Of a stretch of 64,000 bases of DNA, positions 55,801 to 63,946 are shown one piece after another. The stretch lies in contig DAOUBT010000033.1 in the NCBI GenBank assembly GCA_034432595.1, forward strand, positions 4,830-68,829. The letters are read 5' to 3'. Under the pieces are notes generated by a model. The model ran no database searches and was not told where the DNA came from. It worked only from the letters and a program-made list of their open reading frames with translations. The stretch comes from DAOTZR01 sp034432595 (GTDB lineage: Bacteria; Chloroflexota; Anaerolineae; B4-G1; SLSP01). The position numbers and the translations under genes were made by a program. Every line of letters begins with the position of its first letter. Within the stretch, counting starts at the first letter, position 1.

Positions 55801-56061
55801 GCGGTGCAGGCTGGCGAACAGGTGTAGTAGGAAGACCGTGGCATCGGCATCTTCCCGTTCCAGGGTGTACCAGGCCACGAGGTGACGGGTGAGTTGCAGC
55901 GCGGCTAAGGCGGTGCTCTTGCCGTATCCCGTCCCGGCCTGCACAAGGGTAAGCGGATAGTCCAGCGCCTCCAGCAGGCGCTGTGTCACGCGCGGACGGA
56001 GCAGCGTCCGCGCCGTCAGGGGTGGCGGGGTCAGTTTGGTGTGCAAAATCAGGGCGGACAT
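52837..56061 (-). CDS. STAND ATPase/TPR regulator with OmpR-like winged helix and BTAD (SARP-like)
   Basis: A 1074-residue regulator. The N-terminal MalT-like ATPase opens ILHTKLTPPPLTARTLLRP, with Walker A QAGTGYGKST (41-50) and a Walker B-like FLVLNDAHHLD. The middle (about 350-800) is a TPR-type solenoid. From about 828 a winged-helix domain (TFGAFRVWRGKEEI, RQLLQVLITYREQRLEREQIIEMLWP) and a bacterial transcriptional activation domain (DVAEFERFIREAN, YSGDFLQDNPYAPWCMEERERL) complete the protein. Such proteins activate genes when an inducer binds the ATPase or solenoid. It converges on the livGFHM operon, so it could control that cluster, but the DNA gives no direct proof. Confidence 0.88.
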   Translation of the reverse strand: MSALILHTKLTPPPLTARTLLRPRVTQRLLEALDYPLTLVQAGTGYGKSTALAALQLTRHLVAWYTLEREDADATVFLLHLFASLHRIVPTLPEALTSVLEDVSSRDVDRWQSFLTLLLNALSASPTPQPAFLVLNDAHHLDQAPAVLNLLERFITHRPAWLHVILATRRTLPLPSLVTWRVRGEVLEIAQHELAFTAEEVDALFADIYGLPLTPEQVERLTQQTEGWVIALQLVWQMVRSRAVESVAQALERLPAPDAQFFTYLAQEVMEQLPVAWQHFLKRTAVLREFDAALCDALLGVQNSADILRDLINHGLFISEMGRGRMHYQPLFRKFLLNSLTPEEERAAHRQAAACLQQRGEREMALEHLFRAGDHEAAAHLLEELGAALVRNGQLDRLERWLHQFPPDLLASHPRLLSYLGDVRRLRSQFEEALSWYQQAQHHAQRLGQVEAVAQALRGQARVYLDTVNPAQAEALLEEALRITDGLADRQARATLLEMLAENRLNLGRPEEAETLRAQAQALREEGPNEEELPVRVLLRTGQLEQARRILEARAALEQEMPVLRPRAHRETLLLLALIHAFEGDAEAAYRCAVAGTERGQMLNSPFITGVGLMRQGHAWLLKDMPEAYERACQCYRETIKISDTLAVPRLKAEAYWGLCRAHGFHGALEAAERAAEQGLALTQQAGDIWVGALIQLSLGASYTLAGRSTHASSILNEALAAFHNCSDRYGETLARLWLCLTWWESGDVLRLKRDFAALQHLVTTHGYGYLFTRRTFLGPPDVRRLVPLLLWARDEAGQRAFAEALLGNLGLRTVEAHPGYQLRVQTFGAFRVWRGKEEIAPAEWRRESARQLLQVLITYREQRLEREQIIEMLWPEQDPETGARDFKVALSTLFKALEPRRAPNAPSAYIVREGTLYGLRSNADIELDVAEFERFIREANARYARDPQESLSAYQQALALYSGDFLQDNPYAPWCMEERERLRTLYLRSAERTALLLSRAARWDEVLTLSEAMLERDPCWERAYQLQMQAYLAQGLRAQALRVYQRCVERLQSELQVAPSPDTQALFRRCNVG

Positions 56062-56108
56062 AGCTTCAACGGGTTACTGATTCCTCAATGCCGGAAGCTG
56101 GAAACTGG

Positions 56109-57566
56109 TCACGGCAGGCTCACCGGCACATAAATCTGGAACGGCAGCACGTCAAAGCGGTAGGTGCGGTTGAGATAGTCACCGTTCCAGCCGCCGACGG
56201 CATAGAGCGAGGCGCCGAGCGCGCTGACGCCGGCATGTCGCCATTCACCCACCAGGGGCGTTTCCACCACTTGCCAGCGCTGCGTCTGTACATCGTAGCG
56301 CTCGTTGAACCCCAGGTAGTGTTGCCAGCCTCCCCCAATGGCATAGAGATGGGCACCGGCTTGAACCAGATTCAGGCCGCCGCGCGGTTGCAGCAAGCGC
56401 GGACAGGTATCCCAACGGTCTTGCGCAGGCGTGTACACTTCGCAGGTGGCCAGCTCGCGCTCCCCATCGTAACCGCCGACGTAGTAAACGCTCTCGCCAT
56501 ACGCTGCCGCCCCGCCAAACCCGCGCGCCGTGGGAGCGGGGGCAAGGGTTTCCCAAAGATCACGGGCCGGGTCGTACCGATAAGCTGCGGTTGTGTAGCG
56601 CGTCCCATCCCAGCCGCCGAAGAGGTACACCTGCTCCCCCGCCGTCGTTAAGGTGTAGCCGCACAGGGCTTGCGGGAGTGAGGCCACCGCGCGCCAGGTA
56701 TCCGTGCGCGGATCGTAAAGGTGCACGTCGGCGTAGGGCCGGCCCTGCGCGTCACAGCCGCCGGGGACGAGGATGCCGCCCTTCAGGCTTGCGGCACTGA
56801 GGTTCGCCAGGGCGAGCGGACGCGGCGTGACACTTGTCCAGCGGTCGCGCTCCGGGTCGTAGCGCTCGGTGAGCGCCGTGACGCCTTCCGCCGTGAGGCC
56901 GCCCATGGCGTAAAGCTGGCCTCCCCAGGCGGCCAGGCCCAGGCGCGCGCGGCGCACGCTCATCGGTGCGCGTTCCTCCCAGCGCGGCACCGTCTCGGTG
57001 GCAACGGCACCGGGAATGGAGGGGGCATCAATCAGGCCCGGCAGGCTTGAGGCGGCGCTGCGGCCCTTGCGCGGCGCGGGCAGAAAGAGAATGAGCAGCA
57101 TCGCCGCCAATCCCAGCCCCAGCGCTAACCAGCGGTGACGCGGCCAGGGCGTTGCTGCGCTGGCTTCAGCCTGGGGGAATGCGGCCGGTTGCGCTTCGAG
57201 CGGCACGGCTGCGACGGCTTCCGGCGCAGCGCTGCCTTCCGGCTCTGGGAGCATCGTTGCGGCGGCGCGGTCCGTCCCTGCCGGTGCCGGCGATGCGGGC
57301 GCTTCTGTCTGCGGCGCAGCGGTGGCGAGAGCGGCTTTTTCCTCCTCAGAAGAAATAACCACCCAGCCGGCGCGCACGGCCATCATGGTGAGTTCGGTGC
57401 GCGAGGTGACGCCGGTTTTGGTGAAAATGTTGCGTAGATGGACCTTGACCGTGTTCGGGCTGACGTAAAGCTGCGTGGCGATTTCCTTATTGGAAAGGCC
57501 CGCGGCAACTAAACGCACCACCTCGATTTCGCGTTCGCTCAGGGCTTCACCCGGCTCCGCCGGCAT
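56109..57566 (-). CDS. membrane-anchored LuxR-type HTH protein with external kelch propeller
   Basis: A 485-residue one-component regulator. ATG 57566 follows GGAGGAG and overlaps the upstream kinase gene by 20 bases. A LuxR/GerE helix-turn-helix is at about 9-66 (LSEREIEVVRLVAAGLSNKEIATQL, VSPNTVKVHLRNIFTKTGV). A Pro/Ala/Glu-rich linker (about 75-145) leads to one membrane helix (about 148-166, WLALGLGLAAMLLILFL). The C-terminal 300 residues contain six kelch-type repeats (GGQLYAMGG, VYLFGGWDG, VYYVGGYDG, LYAIGG, LYAVGGWNG), presumably outside the membrane. No receiver domain is present. Confidence 0.85.
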   Translation of the reverse strand: MPAEPGEALSEREIEVVRLVAAGLSNKEIATQLYVSPNTVKVHLRNIFTKTGVTSRTELTMMAVRAGWVVISSEEEKAALATAAPQTEAPASPAPAGTDRAAATMLPEPEGSAAPEAVAAVPLEAQPAAFPQAEASAATPWPRHRWLALGLGLAAMLLILFLPAPRKGRSAASSLPGLIDAPSIPGAVATETVPRWEERAPMSVRRARLGLAAWGGQLYAMGGLTAEGVTALTERYDPERDRWTSVTPRPLALANLSAASLKGGILVPGGCDAQGRPYADVHLYDPRTDTWRAVASLPQALCGYTLTTAGEQVYLFGGWDGTRYTTAAYRYDPARDLWETLAPAPTARGFGGAAAYGESVYYVGGYDGERELATCEVYTPAQDRWDTCPRLLQPRGGLNLVQAGAHLYAIGGGWQHYLGFNERYDVQTQRWQVVETPLVGEWRHAGVSALGASLYAVGGWNGDYLNRTYRFDVLPFQIYVPVSLP

Positions 57567-58218
57567 CGCTCTCCTCCACGTGGGGGAATTCAACCACGTC
57601 CTTGCCCGCCAGTTTATCCAGCACGCGCTCGGCGATAATTTCCATATGCTGCGGATAGCGCACAAAGTTGAGCTGATCACCCGGCACGGTGAGCACAGGG
57701 CACAGATCGAATGTGGCAATCCATTCCTGATAGAAGCGGTCGAGCAGGGTCAGGTAATCCGCCGAGATACTGCGTTCGATGTCGCGTCCGCGCTGCGCGA
57801 TGTGTTGCAGCAGGGTGGGGACGCCGGCGCGGATGTAGATGAGCAGGTCGGGCCGGGGCAGGCCGCTCACGATCTGGTCGTACAGGCGGCGATAGGAACG
57901 GTAATCGCGTTCGGTCATGTTGTGCATCTCGTACAGCGCGCGCGCAAAAATGTGCGCGTCCTCGTAGATGCTGCGGTCAATGATGGCCGAAATGGGCAGT
58001 TCGGCCATTTTACGGTGCTGTTCTGCGCGATGTCCCAGGAAAAAAATTTGCAGGTGAAAACTCCAGGTGCGCATATCGGCGTAGAAGTCGGCCAGGTAGG
58101 GGTTATCGTCCACCGACTCGTAGGCGATATGCCAGCCCAGGCGTGTGGCCAGGCGCTCCGCTAAGGATGTCTTCCCCGCGCCGATGTTGCCGGCGACTAA
58201 GATGAGATGTTTGGCCAT
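57547..58218 (-). CDS. deoxynucleoside kinase family protein
   Basis: A 223-residue dNK/thymidine-kinase-2-like enzyme. P-loop GNIGAGKTS (10-18), the ESVDDNPYLADFYAD substrate segment, DRSIYEDAHIFA with the catalytic Glu/Asp-Arg-Ser region, and the LID with RGRDIERSIS. Such kinases phosphorylate deoxyadenosine or deoxyguanosine in bacteria. It overlaps tilS by 22 bases and the LuxR-kelch gene by 20, so these genes form a tightly packed operon. Confidence 0.88.
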   Translation of the reverse strand: MAKHLILVAGNIGAGKTSLAERLATRLGWHIAYESVDDNPYLADFYADMRTWSFHLQIFFLGHRAEQHRKMAELPISAIIDRSIYEDAHIFARALYEMHNMTERDYRSYRRLYDQIVSGLPRPDLLIYIRAGVPTLLQHIAQRGRDIERSISADYLTLLDRFYQEWIATFDLCPVLTVPGDQLNFVRYPQHMEIIAERVLDKLAGKDVVEFPHVEESDAGGAG

Positions 58219-59702
58219 GAGCGCTCCTCCGCTGTTGGATGGTACAGGCTACATTTTACCACAGCGCGCGTGGAAGGGGTGACGCGCGCGCGCTCACTCA
58301 GGCGCACGCCGACGACCCAGAGGATGGTATCGCCACTGCACAAGAGCGGGATAGCGTCACGCCAGGGGGCGGGCACCTTATGGCGCACGAAGAAATCGCC
58401 CAGATTGACCTCCGCCCCCAGGTTAAGCGGCGCGAAGCGGTCGCCCGCGCGCCGTGTGCGCACGAACAGCGGGGGTTGCAGCGCATCGGCATCCAGGTAG
58501 GCGGTCAGGGGGTCGGGGTTGTTGATGATGGCCGTCAGCTCCCAGGAGTCCAACCGTTCCAGGGTGAGGAGCCAGCCCTGCGGCAGTGGATAAGGACCCG
58601 CGCCGCCGAGCGGTATGACATCCCCGGCGGTCAGCCAGGGACGGTCGGGAGGGAGGAGCAGCGCGTCGGCGTGGGCGAGGGTCAGGCGGTCATAGCCCAC
58701 CACGAGCTTGAGGTTGCGCGGCAGGGTGGCCTGCTGTCCGGTGACGCCTTCCACGGCGACGCGCACCGCCGCTTCAACGTGGACGAAGTCCACGTCGCGC
58801 AGGGTGGGGCGCAGCGCGTAGGCGGCGCGGCGGATGAGGGCGCGTTGCAAGCTCAGCGGCAGGGCGCGAAAGCCCACCCGGTCGAAGCTTATCGCGTTTT
58901 CGTGCTGTTCCAGCAGCAGCGTATCCCAGCTCTGTTGCGTCAGTTCCTCCAGCAGCGCGTAATCCGCGCGCACCACTTCGGCCAGGGCGCACAGGCGCTC
59001 CCGAATGCGCGGATTGAGGCGGGCCAGGTAAGGAATCACCTCGTGGCGCAGGCGGTTACGGAAGAAGGTGGTATCGGCGTTGGAGCTATCGTAGCGCGTG
59101 GGGAGGTCCCAGGCGGCGCAGTAGGCTTCGATGGCGGCGCGCGGGGTAAAAAGCAGCGGGCGGATGAGGAGCAGGTCCCGGCGCGCTTCCGGCGGTAGCG
59201 GCAGCACCCGATAAGCGCTCAAGGGCGTGGCGGGCGCCATGCCGCGCAGGCCAGCCGGGCCGCTGCCGCGCAGCAAGTGCATCAGCACCGTTTCGGCCTG
59301 ATCGTCGGCGTGATGGGCGACGGCGATGGTTGTGGCGCCCTGTTGCAGCGCGACGCGCGCCAGAAAGGCGTAGCGGTGACGGCGTGCTGCCTCTTCCAGG
59401 GCCAGGTGTTCCTGCCGCGCCAGGGTGGGCACGTCGAGGCGTTCGATGGTGCAGGGCACGTCCCAGCGCGCGCATAGCTCGGCGACGAACGCCGCATCCG
59501 CGTCGGCCTCGGCGCCGCGGATGCCGTGGTGCAGGTGGGCGGCGTGCAGGGTGAGCTGCCAATCGGCGCGCAGGCGCGTGAAAAGATGCAGCAAGGCCAC
59601 GGAATCTGGCCCGCCGGAAATGCCAATGATCACGCGGCTGCCCGGCCTCAGGAGTCTGTAGCGGCGCAAGGTCTCCTGAAACGCTTGCAGCATAGCGCTC
59701 AT
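58197..59702 (-). CDS. tilS: tRNA(Ile)-lysidine synthase
   Basis: A 501-residue enzyme that modifies the CAU anticodon of tRNA-Ile with lysidine, essential in most bacteria. The ATP pyrophosphatase motif is GISGGPDSVALLHL (SGGPDS at 29-34). HHGIRGAEADADAAFV, AHHADDQAETVLMHLLRGSG and SNADTTFFRNRLRHEVIPYL are further family motifs. A middle domain and a C-terminal TilS_C-type domain (LFVRTRRAGDRFAPLNLG) follow. ATG 59702 overlaps the stop of the upstream gene (ATGA). Confidence 0.93.
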   Translation of the reverse strand: MSAMLQAFQETLRRYRLLRPGSRVIIGISGGPDSVALLHLFTRLRADWQLTLHAAHLHHGIRGAEADADAAFVAELCARWDVPCTIERLDVPTLARQEHLALEEAARRHRYAFLARVALQQGATTIAVAHHADDQAETVLMHLLRGSGPAGLRGMAPATPLSAYRVLPLPPEARRDLLLIRPLLFTPRAAIEAYCAAWDLPTRYDSSNADTTFFRNRLRHEVIPYLARLNPRIRERLCALAEVVRADYALLEELTQQSWDTLLLEQHENAISFDRVGFRALPLSLQRALIRRAAYALRPTLRDVDFVHVEAAVRVAVEGVTGQQATLPRNLKLVVGYDRLTLAHADALLLPPDRPWLTAGDVIPLGGAGPYPLPQGWLLTLERLDSWELTAIINNPDPLTAYLDADALQPPLFVRTRRAGDRFAPLNLGAEVNLGDFFVRHKVPAPWRDAIPLLCSGDTILWVVGVRLSERARVTPSTRAVVKCSLYHPTAEERSWPNISS

Positions 59703-60841
59703 GAACGTCTTGGCAGAGGGACGACGGTGCCGCAGTATTCGCAGGTGACCTGCGTCATGCCCTTATAGACGGGCGGGAGCTGTCCCTTACAGCGCGGACA
59801 CTCGGTGGGCGCGTTCTCGTAGGCGATGTCGTCCGCTGCGCTCGGCGCGGCGCTTTCGCTGACGTAGGCTTCAATCTGGCCCAGGCGTACCATCTCGATG
59901 CGCTGCGCCCAATCCTCGTTGCGTGCGCCGCCTTCCAGCTTAAGCGTGATGGTGGGCGGGATGTCGCGGTATTCGGCCCGCAGGATGAGCCATTCCTGGT
60001 GCGAGAGGAAGGCGGATTTATCCTGCGTGGTGACTTCGCGCAGCGCGCCGATGGGGAACTGCCACAGCAGTTTCTTCACTTCTTCACTGGCGGTGGTGAC
60101 GAAGAGCACCTTTTTGGTCGCGACCTTTTCCCGCTGCTCGAAGGCTAAACGTGCGTTGGTGAGGAAAAGCAAGCCGCGCGGACCCTCGTCTTTTTGCGTG
60201 AGCCAGCGCGCCTCCACGGCAGCGATAGGCGCCTCATCCGGCAGGGCGGGGAAGCTGGCGGCGGCAAAGGCCTCCAGGACAAAAGCGGCGTCCTTTAGCT
60301 CCCGCTCCAGCGCGCTCAGGTCGCGTTCCAGGTTTTGCGTCAGGTCACGGATGGCTGTTTCCGCCTGAAGAATCATGTTCTCGAAGGTATTGAGGTCATT
60401 ATCCACGGCGGGAAGGGCGCTGGCGGACGTGGCGCGTCCCAGCAGTTGCGTGACCTGATCGCCAAACCGGCGCAGTAGCTGACGCTGGTCGTTGATGCGG
60501 GTAAGCACGACGGAGCGCTGCGTATCCCAGGTTTGTTTGAGGGCCGTGTAGCGTGCAGGCCAGGCTTTGCCGTAGCGATAGCCGCGTTTGTTGAGGTCGT
60601 CAATCTGCGTGGGGATAGCCTGCAGGCGGTTTGTGAGTTTTTCTGCTTCGGCGAGGATGCCATCCAGGGTGGCGCGGGACGTCAGGGATTGCAGGCGGCT
60701 GCGGCGGTTGCTGAGTTCGCTTTGCAGGTCGAGTGGCGCTGCGCCGGGGGTGGGAGCTGGGGTGGGGCGGGTGGCGCCGACGCGCGAGGTCAGCTCGCGC
60801 CGATCTTCTTCGGGAAGGGGCTTTTTCTTCATGTCCGGCAT
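59699..60841 (-). CDS. coiled-coil protein with C-terminal zinc ribbon, function unknown
   Basis: A 380-residue cytoplasmic protein that I do not recognise as a named family. Residues about 1-40 are charged and Pro-rich; about 40-190 are helical and probably coiled coil (LQSELSNRRSRLQSLTSRA, ERDLSALERELKDA). Residues about 205-325 look like a small beta domain (RGLLFLTNARLAFEQREKV, then LWQFPIGALREVTTQD), the pattern of a PH/GRAM-like fold. The last 30 form a zinc ribbon (CPRCKGQ, CEYCGT). ATG 60841 has GGAGG ten bases upstream. It is the first gene of the tilS operon, with a four-base overlap. Confidence 0.6.
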   Translation of the reverse strand: MPDMKKKPLPEEDRRELTSRVGATRPTPAPTPGAAPLDLQSELSNRRSRLQSLTSRATLDGILAEAEKLTNRLQAIPTQIDDLNKRGYRYGKAWPARYTALKQTWDTQRSVVLTRINDQRQLLRRFGDQVTQLLGRATSASALPAVDNDLNTFENMILQAETAIRDLTQNLERDLSALERELKDAAFVLEAFAAASFPALPDEAPIAAVEARWLTQKDEGPRGLLFLTNARLAFEQREKVATKKVLFVTTASEEVKKLLWQFPIGALREVTTQDKSAFLSHQEWLILRAEYRDIPPTITLKLEGGARNEDWAQRIEMVRLGQIEAYVSESAAPSAADDIAYENAPTECPRCKGQLPPVYKGMTQVTCEYCGTVVPLPRRS

Positions 60842-60921
60842 AGGATAACCTCCTTGGGTTGAATGGAGGATGAGCGTATCACGGTTTGGAGTCGCGGTTG
60901 TATCGTGCGACTTCCCTGGGG

Positions 60922-60946
60922 CGGCGCAGGGGCCACCCCTGCGCCG
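60922..60946. other. perfect hairpin between prfB and the tilS operon
   Basis: CGGCGCAGGGG (60922-60932) and CCCCTGCGCCG (60936-60946) form an 11-bp stem with a 3-base loop, 51 bases after the prfB stop on the minus strand. There is no T-tract, so it may be an inefficient or factor-assisted terminator or an mRNA 3'-end stabiliser. Confidence 0.5.
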
Positions 60947-60996
60947 TTCCCTGATTCATGGTGTTAAACTGTCACTGCACCCCAGAGATAGGGACG

Positions 60997-62089
60997 TCAG
61001 GCCTGGGCTTGAATCGAGGCGCGCAGGTAGGCTTCGATGAAGGCGTCTATCTCGCCATCCAGGACAGCCTGCGTGTTGCCCGTTTCGTAATCGGTGCGGT
61101 GGTCCTTGACCATCTGGTAGGGATGGAGGACGTAGGAACGAATCTGATTGCCCCAGGCGGCGTCGCGGTGTTCGCCTTTAAGCGCGGCGACCTGTTCGCG
61201 GCGCTTTTCCTCTTCTATTTCGTAAAGGCGTGCTTTGAGCACGCGCAGCGCGTTCTCTTTGTTCTGCGTGAGCGAACGCTCATTCTGGCACGAGACGATC
61301 AGGCCGCTGGGGATGTGGTGGATGCGCACCGCCGTCTCGTTCTTCTGCACGTGCTGCCCACCCGCGGAGGAGGCGCGGAAGGTTTCGATTTCCAGGTCCT
61401 CCGGGCGGATGTCTATTTCGATTTCATCCCCGATGTCAGGCCACACCTCAACCAGGGCAAAGGAGGTGTGTCGCCGATGGGCCGCATCGAAGGGCGAGAG
61501 GCGCACCAGGCGATGGACGCCGCGTTCCGCGCGCAGGTAGCCGTAGGCATACATGCCGCGCACGCTGAGCAGGACGCTCTTGATGCCCGCTTCTTCGCCG
61601 TCGGTCTGGTCAAGGATTTCGACTTTGTAGCCACGACGCTCGCACCAGCGCAGGTACATGCGCAAGAGCATGGCCGCCCAGTCCTGGGAATCCGTGCCGC
61701 CGGCGCCGGCATGGATGGCTAAGAGCGCATCGCCCCGGTCGTGCGGGCCGGAAAGGAGCAGGCGGAACTCCGCGCGGGCGTATTCCTCTTCCAGACGGGC
61801 GACTTCAGCTTCCAGTTCCGGGAGCAGCTCCTCGTCCTCTAACGCGAGCAGCTCCTGCGCGTCGTAGATGGCCCGGCGCAATTGCGTCCAGTAGTTGATA
61901 TTTTCCTGTAAAGCAGCCAGTTTTTGCATCACCTCACGCGCTTGTTGTGGATCGTTCCATAGATCCGGCGCTCCGGCCAGCGCCTCAAGGCGCTCTTGTT
62001 CCGCTATCTGTGCCGGTAAGTCAAAGAGACCTCCAGATGGTATTGATTTTTTCCGCCAGAGTTTCTAAACGTTCGTGTAAAGCGTCCAC
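60997..62089 (-). CDS. prfB: peptide chain release factor 2, with programmed +1 frameshift
   Basis: RF2 terminates translation at UGA and UAA. The gene is in two frames: GTG 62089 (AGGAG six bases upstream) through 22 codons to an in-frame TGA at 62023-62021, then +1 shift into GAC and 341 more codons, 363 residues in total (E. coli 365). The shifted part restores DLPAQIAEQERLEAL and DLWNDPQQAREVM, typical RF2 sequence. The UGA-reading tripeptide SPF lies at about 198-200 and GGQ at about 243-245. Annotation from the first downstream ATG (61932) would lose 52 residues. ftsY lies upstream, across a repeat array. Confidence 0.95.
62020..62034 (-). promoter_or_regulatory. prfB: prfB programmed +1 frameshift site
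   Basis: On the minus strand GGAGG (62034-62030), a three-base spacer TCT, and the slippery CTT followed by TGAC reproduce the E. coli RF2 autoregulation site: internal Shine-Dalgarno, CUU slip codon and UGA stop followed by C. Low RF2 lets the ribosome shift forward and make more RF2. Confidence 0.95.
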
Positions 62090-62132
62090 ACTATACTCCT
62101 GATTGAAGTTTTGTTGCTTATGGTGTCAGTCA

Positions 62133-62385
<253 letters not shown>

Positions 62386-62393
62386 TTTCCCGC

Positions 62394-63290
62394 TCACTTC
62401 CCCAGCAGCCCTTCGACAAACGCCTCGCGGTCGAAGGGGGCGAAGTCTTCCAGTCCCTCGCCTGTGCCGACAAAACGTACCGGCAGGCCCAATTGCTGCC
62501 CGATGGCGAGCACCATGCCCCCGCGCGCGCTGCCGTCCAGCTTGGCCAGGATGATGCCGGTGACTTTGACGGCGGCCATGAATTGTTTGGCCTGCATCAA
62601 CCCGTTCTGACCCGTGGTCGCGTCAAGCACGAGCAGGACTTCGTGCGGCGCCCAGGCGATGCGTTTGGCGATAACGCGGCGGATTTTTTCCAGCTCCGCC
62701 ATCAGGTTGTGCTGCGTGTGGAGACGGCCCGCCGTGTCCACAATGACCGTGTCCAGCTTGCGCGCCTGCGCCGCTTCGAGCGCGTCGAACACCACGGCGC
62801 TCGGATCGCCGCCCGCCGGCCCGGCGATAACGGGCACGCCCACGCGCTCGCCCCACACTTTGAGCTGATCTATCGCTGCCGCGCGGAACGTGTCCCCGGC
62901 GGCGAGAAGCACGTGTCGCCCCTGCCGCTGCAACATGGCTGCGAGTTTGGCGATGCTCGTCGTCTTCCCCGATCCATTGACGCCTACGATTAAAATCACG
63001 GCGATCGGCCAATGGATGTCGAGCGGCTGGGAGGGGGGGAGCAGGGCGAGAATTTCCTCCCGCAACAAACGCTGCAGGTCGGTAGCGCGGTAAATGCCTT
63101 CGTCCCGGACGCGCTCCCGCAACTTTTTCAAGAGTGCGGTCGTGGTCTCCACGCCCACATCACCCTGCAGGAGCAACGCTTCAAGGTCCTCCCACGTCTC
63201 TTCTGTGATGTCACCACTGCCTAACAGGCTGGCAATTTGTCCGAAAACAGCGTTGCGCGTCTTGCGCAGGCTTTCAAAAATGCTTTTCAT
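62394..63290 (-). CDS. ftsY: signal recognition particle receptor FtsY
   Basis: A 298-residue SRP receptor GTPase that docks ribosome-SRP complexes at the membrane. It is the minimal NG form with no acidic A domain. The N-domain has ALLQGDVGVETTTALLKKL; the G domain has GVNGSGKTTSIAKLA (G1), AAGDTFRAAAIDQLK, DTAGRLHTQHNLMAEL, AKLDGSARGGMVLAI and PVRFVGTGEGLEDF near the end. It starts 13 bases after the phosphatase stop. Confidence 0.95.
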   Translation of the reverse strand: MKSIFESLRKTRNAVFGQIASLLGSGDITEETWEDLEALLLQGDVGVETTTALLKKLRERVRDEGIYRATDLQRLLREEILALLPPSQPLDIHWPIAVILIVGVNGSGKTTSIAKLAAMLQRQGRHVLLAAGDTFRAAAIDQLKVWGERVGVPVIAGPAGGDPSAVVFDALEAAQARKLDTVIVDTAGRLHTQHNLMAELEKIRRVIAKRIAWAPHEVLLVLDATTGQNGLMQAKQFMAAVKVTGIILAKLDGSARGGMVLAIGQQLGLPVRFVGTGEGLEDFAPFDREAFVEGLLGK

Positions 63291-63303
63291 AAGTGCTCTT
63301 GCC

Positions 63304-63789
63304 TCACAACAGAGTGCGTGGGTCCGGCAGACGTCCCGGTTCGAGGCGGCGGACGGCCTCCTCGTAACCGCTCGCTTCCATGGCGCGCGGGTTCAATTGC
63401 CGCACGTAACGGATAGCCTCGTCCACGCCCACGCCTTGATACGTGATTAGATAACCGGATAAAATCGCGCCGGTGCGGTCGTTGCCCGCGTAGCAGTGCA
63501 CCAGCGTGGTGATGCCCTCTTTGAGTAACGCATCAATCTGTTTCCACACGGGCAGCGCCTGATAGATAAAGGCCTTTTGCAGTCCCTCACTGGTCAGCAG
63601 GACCGGCGGAAACGGATAGCGATAATGCCGCAGACCGTAGTGGGTGAGGTCTTCGATTTCGACTTCCTCGGGCAGGGAAATGACCGCCTCAATCCCGCCC
63701 GCGTACAGTTCCGCAGGATCCCACGGCACATAGGTTGGCCCTGCTCGCCCGGCCAATCGTCCTGGTAAGACCCAATATATCGCTCTCAT
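63304..63789 (-). CDS. dual-specificity protein phosphatase-like protein
   Basis: A 161-residue cysteine-dependent phosphatase. The P-loop reads VHCYAGNDRTGAILSGYL, with the CX5R nucleophile Cys and the invariant Arg. The general-acid loop is probably around RYPFPPV. It may dephosphorylate Ser/Thr/Tyr residues or another phosphate ester; no cognate kinase is nearby. It is the first gene of an operon with ftsY. Confidence 0.82.
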   Translation of the reverse strand: MRAIYWVLPGRLAGRAGPTYVPWDPAELYAGGIEAVISLPEEVEIEDLTHYGLRHYRYPFPPVLLTSEGLQKAFIYQALPVWKQIDALLKEGITTLVHCYAGNDRTGAILSGYLITYQGVGVDEAIRYVRQLNPRAMEASGYEEAVRRLEPGRLPDPRTLL

Positions 63790-63824
63790 GGTTCTCGCGT
63801 TGCTCCAAAAGACAGGTTACGTTC

Positions 63825-63852
63825 ATTCTACCTGATTGTAAGGAGATTTCAA
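63825..63852 (-). promoter_or_regulatory. probable sigma70 promoter of the phosphatase-ftsY operon
   Basis: On the minus strand TTGAAA (63852-63847) and TAGAAT (63830-63825) are 16 bases apart, 36 bases before the phosphatase start. Confidence 0.6.
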
Positions 63853-63909
63853 GCCCGGTCAGGTGACGGTGCATTTCAGGATGGAAAACGCTTTTACCGG
63901 GGTGGATCT

Positions 63910-63946
63910 CCCACATTCCGCACCTTAAAATCTTAGAACATAGCAA
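63910..63946 (+). repeat. second copy of the CCACATTCCGCAC repeat
   Basis: This stretch matches 18746-18783 along about 37 bases with scattered differences (both contain ATTCCGCAC, then AAATC and ATAGC). Its core is also inverted at 18827-18838. It lies in a non-coding window end, beyond the phosphatase promoter; what follows cannot be seen. Confidence 0.5.
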
